NCBI GenBank assembly: GCA_031264395.1
Contig: JAISEB010000064.1
Span: 1-16,401, forward strand
Source of the DNA: Treponema sp.
GTDB lineage: Bacteria > Spirochaetota > Spirochaetia > Treponematales > Breznakiellaceae
Length of the DNA stretch: 16,401 nt
Reading direction: 5' to 3'
The position numbers and the translations under genes are program-made. Under the pieces are notes generated by a model, which searched no databases, was not told where the DNA came from, and saw nothing but the letters and a program-made list of their open reading frames with translations. Positions 1 to 6,194 of this stretch are shown here, in pieces. Numbering within the stretch: position 1 is the stretch's first letter; each line of letters starts with the position of its first letter.

Positions 1-1
1 G

Positions 2-133
2 ATAAACGGCGCCTCTGCCCTGAGCGAAAAATGGATACGCCCCCTTAACAACAAGGTCAAGTCGGGCATTGACGGTTTTGGCCTTACGGAAATTTCCGAA
101 CTGGCCGAAAGAACGGTTGTTCAGGCTTTTTGA
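2..133 (+). CDS. C-terminal 43 codons of an unrecognised protein (5' end outside window)
   Basis: An open frame enters from the left edge and stops at TGA 131-133. The visible tail contains the segment KWIRPLNNKVKSGIDGFGLT and ends ELAERTVVQAF. It is reported as coding because the frame is open to the window edge, its codon use resembles the real genes here (GCC, GGC, CTT, GAA), and a terminator-like hairpin follows it closely. I do not recognise the family. The tail is mildly amphipathic, with no membrane segment and no Cys motif. It is probably the end of a soluble protein, but no function can be assigned from 43 residues. Confidence 0.6.
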   Translation: MNGASALSEKWIRPLNNKVKSGIDGFGLTEISELAERTVVQAF

Positions 134-157
134 CGCGCTCTTCAAAAAACTGTCGTC

Positions 158-185
158 CTGAAAGCCTCCGCACAGCTTTTTTCAG
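158..185 (+). terminator. Probable intrinsic terminator after the first gene
   Basis: CTGAAAGC (158-165) can pair with GCTTT...CAG (175-185) around a 9-nt loop, and the descending side runs straight into six T (177-182). The stem is short and some T lie inside it, so this is a modest terminator. Its position 25 nt after the stop codon supports the call. Confidence 0.35.
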
Positions 186-192
186 TAATTTC

Positions 193-270
193 GAATTCAA
201 ATAATCCCGAATTCAAAATAACCACGGACGACACGGACCAACACGGACAAAGTATACATTTGGAACTGGT
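193..270. repeat. Family A repeat, left half only (copy A1)
   Basis: The left arm of the family A palindrome is present: GAATTC, then AACCACGGAC, then two more CACGGAC-type units, then the ATACATTTG central block. The matching right arm, ending GTCCGTGGTT, is missing. GAATTC occurs twice, at 193-198 and 209-214, as if the outer flank were duplicated. The arm is nearly identical to that of the complete copy starting at 7129, so A1 looks like a truncated element rather than chance similarity. Confidence 0.75.
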
Positions 271-306
271 ATATGCCGTCAAATTAGCAGAATTTTGAAG
301 AAAGTT

Positions 307-413
307 AACCGCAGAGGTCACGGAGTTACACGGAGTCAAGAGAGGATTTATTCCGAAAACTCCATAAGCCAATCCCACCGGGATTGGCTCAAACTCCGTG
401 TAACTCTGCGGTT
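307..413. repeat. Family C palindromic repeat (copy C1)
   Basis: An inverted repeat of about 107 bp. The right arm (393-413) is a 21-base match to the complement of the left arm (307-336), except that the left arm carries an extra 9 bases, GTCACGGAG. Between the arms lies a second, perfect hairpin: AGCCAATCCC (367-376), three bases, GGGATTGGCT (380-389). T-rich sequence follows directly, so a transcript would carry a terminator-like structure. The same element recurs at 2069-2174. Confidence 0.9.
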
Positions 414-438
414 TTTCTTCCCTTTTACGTCCCAATTG

Positions 439-476
439 CGACTTCTTCGACCTTGCGGTAAATTTTTTCTACAAAA
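439..476. repeat. Family B repeat, right arm (copy B1)
   Basis: The segment CGACTTCTTCGAC followed by GCGGTAAATTTTTTC matches the right arm of the full inverted repeat at 7271-7368 and the copies at 2208-2270 and 2386-2425. Here it sits between a family C and a family A element, as in the 2.1-2.5 kb gap. Confidence 0.75.
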
Positions 477-477
477 T

Positions 478-573
478 CACCAGGGACGGCACAGACGTCA
501 CGGACAAAACATACATTTGAAGCTAAAAGTCCGGTTCTGTCCGTGAGGTTCGTTGTGGTTGAATGCGGAATTG
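478..573. repeat. Family A palindromic repeat (copy A2, diverged)
   Basis: The copy starts with a diverged left arm (CACCAGGGACGGCACAGAC), then CACGGACA (499-506), the central ATACATTTGAAGCTAAAAG block, TGTCCGTG (538-545) and a degenerate GTGGTT end. The inner stem CACGGACA/TGTCCGTG is intact, but the outer arms have lost pairing. The tail GAATGCGGAATTG resembles the flank of other copies. Confidence 0.75.
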
Positions 574-614
574 CCGCCCGCGGTTTTCTTTTTGTACACA
601 AAACCCGCAGTATG

Positions 615-623
615 TGATATACT
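615..623 (+). promoter_or_regulatory. Extended -10 promoter for the lipoprotein gene
   Basis: TG-A-TATACT is an extended -10 element. A TTGTAC lies at 592-597, but 20 nt from the -10, which is long for a -35. Predicted transcription start is near 630. The lipoprotein gene would then have a leader of about 160 nt. The same TGn-plus-hexamer arrangement occurs at 2623, 12394 and 14688. Confidence 0.5.
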
Positions 624-630
624 GTATGTT

Positions 631-792
631 ATGAAAAAAGCGGCGCGCCCTGCCGTATATGTGAAAAAAATCCCTGAATTTGTGTCCCGCATCGCTGCGG
701 TTGGCACGGTTTTTACACACACACACCTCACCGTCATTTTCCTAAAAAAATTTGTCCCGGCCTTTGGGACGGTTTTAAGGAGTACCGTATGA
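631..792 (+). other. Possible 53-codon leader ORF overlapping the lipoprotein start
   Basis: An ATG at 631 lies at or beside the predicted transcription start, so it would be leaderless. It opens a 53-codon frame that ends in TGA at 790-792, overlapping the ATG of the lipoprotein gene (ATGA, 789-792). The product would begin MKKAARPAVYVKK and be basic and hydrophobic; I recognise no family. The frame crosses an (AC)6 run at 715-726, so slippage there would change its reading. The overlap hints at translational coupling, but the lipoprotein gene has its own good ribosome site, and this may simply be an untranslated leader. Confidence 0.2.
754..770 (+). promoter_or_regulatory. Small hairpin just upstream of the lipoprotein ribosome site
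   Basis: GTCCC (754-758) pairs with GGGAC (766-770) across a 7-base loop. The stem ends 6 nt before the AAGGAG ribosome site (777-782). It could modulate initiation, but it is short and a role is unproven. Confidence 0.25.
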
Positions 793-1970
793 AACGTATG
801 CCGGTGTTTTTTGCGGCGTTCACCCTTGTGTTCGCCGCCTGTGAAGAACCCGGTTCCATATCCATACCCGTTACCGTTACCTTTAACGGCAACGGGCATA
901 CAGGCGGCATGGTGGTTCCCTCGGCGCTATTGGGTCCCGCCGGTACGCCCATGCCCATCCCTGTCCAAGGCAGCTTGGTAAAGACGGCGTATACATTCCG
1001 GGGCTGGAATACCCAGCCAAACGGTTCCGGCACGGACTACATTGCGGGCGGTTCCTACGCCTTCGCCGCCGATACTACCCTCTACGCCAAGTGGAAGGCC
1101 GACTGGATCGTCATCGATGCAGTCTCCGCCTTTGGTAATTTCGACATTCTTGGCATCGCCTGGGGCGGCGGAACCTTCGTCGCGGGCGGGCAGAGCGGTC
1201 AAATGGCTTATTCCGGCAACGGGGTAACGTGGGCCGGCATCGACACAACGGCCTTCTTTGATGCTTCCTGGATCAAAGGCATCGCTTGGGGTAACGGGAC
1301 CTTCGTCGCGGGCGGAGAGTCCGGTAAAATGGCTTATTCCGGTAACGGGGTAGCGTGGTCTCCGGTCGGCACATCCCCCTCTTTCGGCATCCTTGGCATT
1401 GCCTACGGCAACGGGACGTTCGTCGCGGTCGGGCAGGGCGGCCAAATGGCCAAGTCCGCCGATGGGGGGGTATCGTGGACTTCGGTTACATCCCCCTTTA
1501 GTTCTTTCGATATCTATGGCATCGTCTGGGGCGACGGGACGTTTGTCGCGGGCGGGGATTACGGCCTAATGGCCAGGTCCGTCGATGGGGGATCGTGGAC
1601 TCCGGTTACATCCCCCTTTGGCGCTTCTGCCATCCGTGGCGTCGCCTACGGCGGCGGGAAGTTCGTCGCGGTCGGGGATAGCGGAATGGCCTGGTCCATC
1701 GACGGGGTATCGTGGACTCCGGTCGTTACGTCCGCCTTTGATGTTTCTTCCATGTATGGCATTGCCTATGGCGGCGGGAAGTTCGTCGCGGGCGGGATGA
1801 GCGGTAAAATGGCCTGGTCCGGTAACGGAGAAACGTGGACCGGCATCGATGGAACGGCTTCCCCCTTTAGTATTTCCATTATGCCCCACATCCAGGGTAT
1901 CGCCTACGGTGGAGGGAAGTTCGTCGCAGTCGGGAATGGCGGCACAATGGCCTATCACGAGTACCCATAA
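789..1970 (+). CDS. Surface lipoprotein with InlB-type repeat and seven propeller-like repeats
   Basis: A 393-residue protein. Residues 1-18 form a lipoprotein signal ending VFAAC; Cys18 is the likely lipidated residue, and Phe at -3 fits the relaxed spirochaete lipobox. Residues about 28-103 look like one InlB B-repeat (Listeria-Bacteroides repeat), with FNGNGHTGG, FRGWNTQPNG and TLYAKWKA. From about residue 105 to the end, a unit of the form GIAYGGGKFVAVG...MAYSGNGVSWTPV occurs seven times (starts near 122, 163, 200, 239, 277, 313 and 358). Seven such units suggest a seven-bladed beta-propeller resembling BNR/YCF48-type proteins. The start is fixed by AAGGAG at 777-782, 6 nt before ATG. It is probably anchored to a membrane with the propeller exposed. 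Ligand and role are unknown; adhesion or binding is a guess. The gene stands alone between two repeat-rich gaps. Confidence 0.85.
   Translation: MKRMPVFFAAFTLVFAACEEPGSISIPVTVTFNGNGHTGGMVVPSALLGPAGTPMPIPVQGSLVKTAYTFRGWNTQPNGSGTDYIAGGSYAFAADTTLYAKWKADWIVIDAVSAFGNFDILGIAWGGGTFVAGGQSGQMAYSGNGVTWAGIDTTAFFDASWIKGIAWGNGTFVAGGESGKMAYSGNGVAWSPVGTSPSFGILGIAYGNGTFVAVGQGGQMAKSADGGVSWTSVTSPFSSFDIYGIVWGDGTFVAGGDYGLMARSVDGGSWTPVTSPFGASAIRGVAYGGGKFVAVGDSGMAWSIDGVSWTPVVTSAFDVSSMYGIAYGGGKFVAGGMSGKMAWSGNGETWTGIDGTASPFSISIMPHIQGIAYGGGKFVAVGNGGTMAYHEYP
1151..1955 (+). repeat. Seven in-frame coding repeats of the propeller domain
   Basis: Within the lipoprotein gene, the core encoding G-(I/V)-(A/V)-(W/Y)-G-x-G-(T/K)-F-V-A-(G/V)-G recurs every 115 to 135 bp. 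DNA similarity is visible, for example GGGAAGTTCGTCGCG in the last three units and GGGAC(C/G)TT(C/T)GTCGCG in the second to fourth. The first four units have Thr and the last three Lys before FVA, which suggests two phases of duplication. DNA-level similarity makes copy-number change by recombination possible. Confidence 0.8.
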
Positions 1971-1989
1971 GGAAGAACAACGGAGCCCC

Positions 1990-2003
1990 GCCCGCAAGCG
2001 GGC
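1990..2003 (+). terminator. Weak hairpin after the lipoprotein gene
   Basis: GCCCG-CAAG-CGGGC forms a 5-bp GC-rich stem 19 nt after the stop codon, but no T run follows. It could end transcription weakly. The family C palindrome downstream, with its T-rich tail, is a better candidate terminator. Confidence 0.3.
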
Positions 2004-2068
2004 CGGCGCATATGGGACTCTCTGGAAACTTCAGTTTTTGGAAGCGGCTTTAGCCGGAAGAAATTATA

Positions 2069-2174
2069 ACCTCGGAGGTCACGGAGTTACACGGAGGGAA
2101 GAAAGGATTTGTTTCGAAAACTCCATAAGCCAATCCCGCCGGGATTGGCTCAAACTCCGCGTAACTCTGCGGTT
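2069..2174. repeat. Family C palindromic repeat (copy C2)
   Basis: This is the same element as 307-413, with no length difference along the aligned part. The inner hairpin AGCCAATCCC (2128-2137) / GGGATTGGCT (2141-2150) is again perfect. The outer arms are less well paired: the left end reads AACCTCGGAG instead of AACCGCAGAG, and the right arm has CCGCGTAAC instead of CCGTGTAAC. It is followed by a T-rich tract. Confidence 0.9.
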
Positions 2175-2207
2175 TTTCTTTTTCTTCCCTATTTTCTTCA
2201 ACTTTTT

Positions 2208-2270
2208 CGACTTCTTCTCATTTAATTGACCGCGTAGCGGTCTTCCTCGCGGTAAATTTTTTCTTCAAAA
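2208..2270. repeat. Family B right arm with an inserted hairpin (copy B2)
   Basis: The family B right arm is interrupted: after CGACTTCTTC come about 28 bases (2218-2245) that replace three bases of the other copies, and the arm then resumes at CTCGCGGTAAATTTTTTC. The insert contains the perfect hairpin GACCGC-GTA-GCGGTC (2228-2242). Confidence 0.75.
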
Positions 2271-2272
2271 CA

Positions 2273-2352
2273 AACCACGGACGACACAGACGGCACGGAC
2301 AAAATATACATTCGAAACTAAAAGTCCGGTTCTGTCCGCGAGGTCCGTGGTT
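2273..2352. repeat. Family A palindromic repeat (copy A3)
   Basis: AACCACGGAC (2273-2282) and GTCCGTGGTT (2343-2352) are a perfect 10-bp terminal inverted pair. Inside them, CGGACA (2296-2301) pairs with TGTCCG (2333-2338). The centre holds the ATACATT...CTAAAAG block shared by the family. Confidence 0.9.
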
Positions 2353-2385
2353 TTTCTTTTTCTCCCCTATTTTTTTCAACTTTTT

Positions 2386-2425
2386 CGACTTCTTCGACCT
2401 CGCGGTAAATTTTTTCTTCAAAACA
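2386..2425. repeat. Family B repeat, right arm (copy B3)
   Basis: An uninterrupted family B right arm (CGACTTCTTCGACCTCGCGG, then TAAATTTTTTC). Together with the T-rich tract before it and the A element after it, it is a tandem copy of the unit that begins at about 2171. Confidence 0.8.
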
Positions 2426-2505
2426 AACCACGGACGGCACAGACGGCACGGACAAAATATACATTTGAAGCTAAAAGTCCGGTTTTGTCCGCGAAGTCCG
2501 TGGTT
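2426..2505. repeat. Family A palindromic repeat (copy A4)
   Basis: AACCACGGAC (2426-2435) pairs perfectly with GTCCGTGGTT (2496-2505). It differs from copy A3 at five positions, all of them transitions, with no length change. Confidence 0.9.
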
Positions 2506-2516
2506 AAATTCTTGCA

Positions 2517-2580
2517 TTCCGGTTCTGTCCGCGAAGCCCGTGGTTAATCTCCGTTCTGTCCCCGGTTAAATTCGGAATCG
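2517..2580. repeat. Solo and degenerate family A right arms
   Basis: CCGGTTCTGTCCGCGAAGCC followed by CGTGGTT (2519-2545) repeats the right arm of copy A4 without a left arm. A second, shorter remnant follows (CCGTTCTGTCCCCGGTTAAA, 2550-2569). These look like decayed or partly duplicated ends of family A elements. Confidence 0.65.
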
Positions 2581-2601
2581 CCGCCGGGCAGATTTCAGCC
2601 A

Positions 2602-2631
2602 TTGACCATCTTCCCCCGCGCGTGGTAATCT
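2602..2631 (+). promoter_or_regulatory. Promoter of the yajC-secD-secF operon
   Basis: TTGACC (2602-2607, five of six -35 bases) is followed after 18 nt by TAATCT (2626-2631), preceded by TG-G (2623-2625) as an extended -10. The hexamer itself is weak, but the combination lies 36 nt before the yajC ATG and downstream of all the repeats. Predicted start of transcription is near 2638. Confidence 0.5.
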
Positions 2632-2667
2632 GGCAGGACAATCTTAATCCTTAAAGGAAGCCATGAT

Positions 2668-3048
2668 ATGAATGCACTTTTTCCTTTCCTGCTTATGGCC
2701 GCGCCGCAGCCGGCCGAGGGCGGGGGTCCTACCTCGTTTATTACCAGTCTTTTGCCTTTTGCGGCAATCATAGCCATCTTTTATTTTCTGATCATACGTC
2801 CCCAGAGCAGGAAACAGAAGGAAACCAAACGCATGCTCGAGGCCCTTAAAAAAGGCGACCGCATCGTGACCATAGGCGGCATACGCGGGGTCATACAGAG
2901 CGTAAGGGAGTCGACCGTTATCCTCAAGGTGGACGACAACGTTAAAATCGAATTCAGCCGCAGCGCCATTTCCAGTGTCGAAAGCGCCGCGAAAGAGCCT
3001 GAAAAAATCGAAGAAAGCAAAGAAGAAACCCCGGCAAAGGACGCCTAA
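2668..3048 (+). CDS. yajC: Sec translocase accessory subunit YajC
   Basis: A 126-residue small membrane protein. Residues 28-44 form the single membrane helix, running into IIRPQSRKQKETKRM, the family hallmark. Then come the conserved cytoplasmic GDRIVTIGGIRGVI segment (63-76) and a charged Glu/Lys-rich tail (106-126). YajC associates with SecD and SecF, which help SecYEG-driven export using the proton gradient. An AAAGGAAG ribosome site (2653-2660) lies 7 nt before the ATG; an ATG five bases earlier stops after two codons. The stop overlaps the secD start by one base (TAATG), a standard sign of translational coupling. Length is near the family norm of about 110. The assignment is secure from sequence and context together. 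Confidence 0.95.
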   Translation: MNALFPFLLMAAPQPAEGGGPTSFITSLLPFAAIIAIFYFLIIRPQSRKQKETKRMLEALKKGDRIVTIGGIRGVIQSVRESTVILKVDDNVKIEFSRSAISSVESAAKEPEKIEESKEETPAKDA

Positions 3049-4772
3049 TGAGTAAACGCTACCGGTTCGTTATCCTTCTCGTGGTGATGGCGGTTTGTTT
3101 TGTGTTTCTCTTTCCCAGCATACGGTGGTATTTTCTTATACCTGGGGAAAAGAAAGCCGAAGCCCTCCAGTCGCGCGAGCAGATAAAGATCGTCACGTCC
3201 CGGCGGGCGCAGGCGGATCTCCAGCGGCTTTTGACCCTGTCGGGAACGGACGGCGATATGCCCGAGGATCTGGCCTTTCTGGTTCCGCAGGCGCGGAAAC
3301 TTTACAGGCGGGCAAAGATGGCCGTCCCGCAGCCGATGAACGCCAAAGCGGCGCTTTCCGCCTTTTCCGGCAGAAGCGAGGCGCTGGAAGCCATAGAGGC
3401 AAAGTACCGTGACGATGTTTTCGCCCTGAAAAACCTCCAGAAGAACGCCGTTCAGCTTGGCCTTGATCTTTCGGGCGGCCTTTCGGTGATCCTTCAGGTC
3501 GGAAGGACCCTTTCCAACGACGATCCGGAAGACGCGATGAACCGGGCGCTGGAAGTCCTTAACAGCAGAATAGACCGCTTCGGCCTTACCGAGCCTGTGA
3601 TACGGCGGCAGGGAGTAGATCAGATCTACGTGGAAATTCCCGGCGACGCCGATCCCGAACGGATCAATTCCATTATCATGGGAAAGGGCGGCCTTGCCTT
3701 TCATCTGGTTGACGGGGAAGCGACGGACGCTTTTGCCGTCTACTACCAGTCGCATCCGGCCGACACGTTTGACGGCGCGGGGAACCTTCTTTCGCCGTCC
3801 GTCATTCCCGCCGAAACCATGGTTTTGGGGGTTTACGGCAAAGACCGTTACGGCCTTGACGAATTTTCCGGGCGCTATGTTGTGGTGAGGAAGGAAGTGG
3901 GCCTTGACGGGAACCACATCAGAAGCGCGACGGTGGAACGCGACCGGGACGGAAAGCCCGCCATTTCCGTTGTGCTTGACGGGGAAGGCGGGGACATCTT
4001 CTACAAACTTACCTCCGCCAATGTCGGCAGGCAGCTTGCCATAATTCTTGACGACAGGGTTAAATCCTATCCGAGCATAGAAACTCCCATCAGGGACACC
4101 ATGCAGATAACCGGTTTCGGCGGCGAAGAGGCCTCCAACCTTGCCCTTACCCTCCGTACCGCCGCCCTGCCCGTAGAGCTGGAAGTTGTCAGCCAGCAGA
4201 GCGTCGGGCCTTCCATGGGCGCGGATACCATACGCCAGGGGCTGTACGCCCTTGTGGGCGGCATTGTCGTGGTGCTGGTTTTCATGCTGGTTTTTTACCG
4301 GGCGGCGGGGATCAACGCCGTTGTGGCCCAGCTTCTTAACTTCTACATCATGTTCAGCATCCTTTCGGCTTTCAATTTTACCCTTACCCTGCCGAGTATC
4401 GCGGGTTTCATCCTTACCATAGGCATGGCGGTTGACGCCAACGTAATCATCTTTGAAAGGATGAAGGAAGAACTCCGCCTTGGAAAGGGCAGAAAGGCGG
4501 TGGTGGACGCGGGCTTCGACAAGGCGTTCTGGGCGATCATGGATTCAAACATCACCACGTTTATCGCGGCGCTGTTCCTTTCACAGCTGGGTTCAGGCCC
4601 CATTCAGGGCTTTGCCGTGAGCCTTGCCATCGGGGTTTTCTCCTCGGTCTTTACCGCCCTGTTTGTTTCGCGGCTCATCTTTGATTTCGGCACCGACGTA
4701 CTGCACAGCCGGCGGGTTTCCGTGGGCTGGTTTTCCCGCCGGAGCGCCGGCGGGGCGGGGGAGACTGCGTAG
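3048..4772 (+). CDS. secD: Protein translocase subunit SecD
   Basis: A 574-residue inner-membrane protein, close to the usual SecD length. A first membrane helix at about 6-24 is followed by a long extracytoplasmic region (about 30-395) that includes LGLDLSGGLSVILQV (137-151), the family signature after helix 1. The C-terminal RND-like bundle has helices near 400-418, 421-442, 448-470, 500-515 and 518-545, and includes GMAVDANVIIFERMKEE (459-475), the most conserved SecD motif, whose Asp462 takes part in proton coupling in this family. SecD and SecF pull translocating proteins across the membrane. The gene overlaps yajC by one base and abuts secF, so all three are one operon. A 290-codon frame lies antisense but is a shadow of codon bias. 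Confidence 0.96.
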   Translation: MSKRYRFVILLVVMAVCFVFLFPSIRWYFLIPGEKKAEALQSREQIKIVTSRRAQADLQRLLTLSGTDGDMPEDLAFLVPQARKLYRRAKMAVPQPMNAKAALSAFSGRSEALEAIEAKYRDDVFALKNLQKNAVQLGLDLSGGLSVILQVGRTLSNDDPEDAMNRALEVLNSRIDRFGLTEPVIRRQGVDQIYVEIPGDADPERINSIIMGKGGLAFHLVDGEATDAFAVYYQSHPADTFDGAGNLLSPSVIPAETMVLGVYGKDRYGLDEFSGRYVVVRKEVGLDGNHIRSATVERDRDGKPAISVVLDGEGGDIFYKLTSANVGRQLAIILDDRVKSYPSIETPIRDTMQITGFGGEEASNLALTLRTAALPVELEVVSQQSVGPSMGADTIRQGLYALVGGIVVVLVFMLVFYRAAGINAVVAQLLNFYIMFSILSAFNFTLTLPSIAGFILTIGMAVDANVIIFERMKEELRLGKGRKAVVDAGFDKAFWAIMDSNITTFIAALFLSQLGSGPIQGFAVSLAIGVFSSVFTALFVSRLIFDFGTDVLHSRRVSVGWFSRRSAGGAGETA

Positions 4773-5996
4773 ATGAAGATTATCCGTTTTTCAAAGCTGT
4801 TCCTTCCGGCGGCGATCTTTTCGGCCGTCCTTACCATAGCCGGCGTCGCGGGGTACATCATTTTCGGGTTCAACCTGGGCATTGATTTTCAGGCCGGGCT
4901 CATACAGGAAGTCCAGTTCGCGAAGCCCGCGTTCGGCGTTACCTATTCCGGCCGCGGCACCGCCGGTATTTCCCTTGACCGGGAGGGCATAACCATAACC
5001 ATTTCGTCTTCCGCCGGGGAAGGCGGCCGTTATGTCTTTTCCTACGCCGAATACGGCACCGTCGCCGGGATCGCCCGCGCGCTGGGCGGGGCGGTGGAAG
5101 GGCTTGAGGTTTCCCTTGCCGGAAACGGGAACGAACCGTCCTCGGGCATTGTGTACAACGCGCAGGGCAGCCCCCAGCTTGGAAGCGAGCCCTATACCGT
5201 TCACTGTCTTCCCTCCGACGGCTCCGTGGTTTCCATTCAGGATGTCCGCGGGGCACTCTCCGGTTTCGAACGCACCGTATCGGTACAGCAGCTCGGCGTT
5301 CCTTCGGACAGGCACTACATGATACGGCTTGAAAGTTCCGGGGTGGAGACGGAGCAGGCCGGCGTTCCCGCGGACAGCATTATCGCCGCCCTTGAAAAAA
5401 AGTGGGATCTGGTGGTGATACGTTCCGACTTTGTGGGCTCCCGTTTTTCGAAGAACCTTACCGATCAGGCGGGAATACTCCTCTTTTTTACCCTTGTGCT
5501 GATCCTCGCCTATTCCTCCGTGCGCTTCAAGCCGCAGTACGCCATAGGCGCGGTGCTGGCGATAGTCCACGACGGCCTTGTCATTGTCGGTTTTGTGGTG
5601 TGGACCAGAATGGAATTCAACACAACCACCATAGCGGCGATTCTTACGATTCTGGGTTACTCGATCAACGATACCATCGTCATTTTTGACCGTATACGGG
5701 AAACCCGCCGCATCTATCCGGAAGATTCGTTTCTTGACATACTGGACCGTTCCCTTACCGAAACGCTGGGGCGGACCATTATTACCACCCTTACCACCAT
5801 CCTTGCGGTTTTGTCCCTTTACATCTTTACCCGCGGTTCCATGCAGGATTTTGCCCTGACGCTGCTTGTGGGCATGGTATCGGGCGTGTACTCGACCATA
5901 TTCATCGCCTCGGGTTTTGTGAATGTGTGGGAAGTGCAAAAGAACAAGCGGGAGAAGAAGCGGCTTGCCGGAACGCCGGTGGCGGCAAGGGCTTGA
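4773..5996 (+). CDS. secF: Protein translocase subunit SecF
   Basis: A 407-residue partner of SecD. Helix 1 is at about 10-32, followed by the family motif GIDFQAG (36-42). The C-terminal bundle begins near 233 and carries GYSINDTIVIFDRIRE (295-310), the SecF signature. The extracytoplasmic domain (about 43-230) is larger than in the 323-residue E. coli protein, with a Gly/Ser-rich stretch at 79-140 that accounts for much of the difference; what this does is unknown. The ATG follows the secD stop directly, with GGGGGAG (4757-4763) 9 nt upstream. The basic tail NKREKKR (391-397) is probably cytoplasmic. The family C palindrome about 50 nt after the stop is the likely end of the operon. Confidence 0.96.
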   Translation: MKIIRFSKLFLPAAIFSAVLTIAGVAGYIIFGFNLGIDFQAGLIQEVQFAKPAFGVTYSGRGTAGISLDREGITITISSSAGEGGRYVFSYAEYGTVAGIARALGGAVEGLEVSLAGNGNEPSSGIVYNAQGSPQLGSEPYTVHCLPSDGSVVSIQDVRGALSGFERTVSVQQLGVPSDRHYMIRLESSGVETEQAGVPADSIIAALEKKWDLVVIRSDFVGSRFSKNLTDQAGILLFFTLVLILAYSSVRFKPQYAIGAVLAIVHDGLVIVGFVVWTRMEFNTTTIAAILTILGYSINDTIVIFDRIRETRRIYPEDSFLDILDRSLTETLGRTIITTLTTILAVLSLYIFTRGSMQDFALTLLVGMVSGVYSTIFIASGFVNVWEVQKNKREKKRLAGTPVAARA

Positions 5997-6044
5997 CGGT
6001 TTGATTTAACTAACGGATATGAACGATTGGAGGAAAGAAAATTC

Positions 6045-6124
6045 ACCACGGAGGACACGGAATTCCACGGAGTTTTTGTTACTTATTCGGCTTTCCTCCG
6101 TGTTTCTCCGTGCAACTCCGTGGT
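6045..6124. repeat. Family C-like palindromic repeat (copy C3)
   Basis: ACCACGGAG (6045-6053) pairs with CTCCGTGGT (6116-6124). Inside, further CACGGA units on the left face TCCGTG units on the right, around an AT-rich centre. It lacks the AGCCAATCCC hairpin of C1 and C2, so it is a shorter or diverged member. TTTTTCTT follows, so it could terminate the secF transcript. Confidence 0.85.
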
Positions 6125-6194
6125 TTTTCTTGGGCATGGTAATTGCGCCTGTCAGTGGTTTTAGACTAATCAGACTGCCGGCCGCGCCGTATAC

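Noticed and set aside
3045..3917. 290-codon antisense frame across secD
   Set aside because: It is a shadow of GC-biased third positions in a certain gene. It has no recognisable domain, and similar antisense frames lie under secF, valS and the hydrogenase-MCP gene.
4791..5939. 382-codon antisense frame across secF
   Set aside because: It mirrors the secF coding region; its low-complexity His/Gly/Arg-rich product and lack of motifs mark it as spurious.
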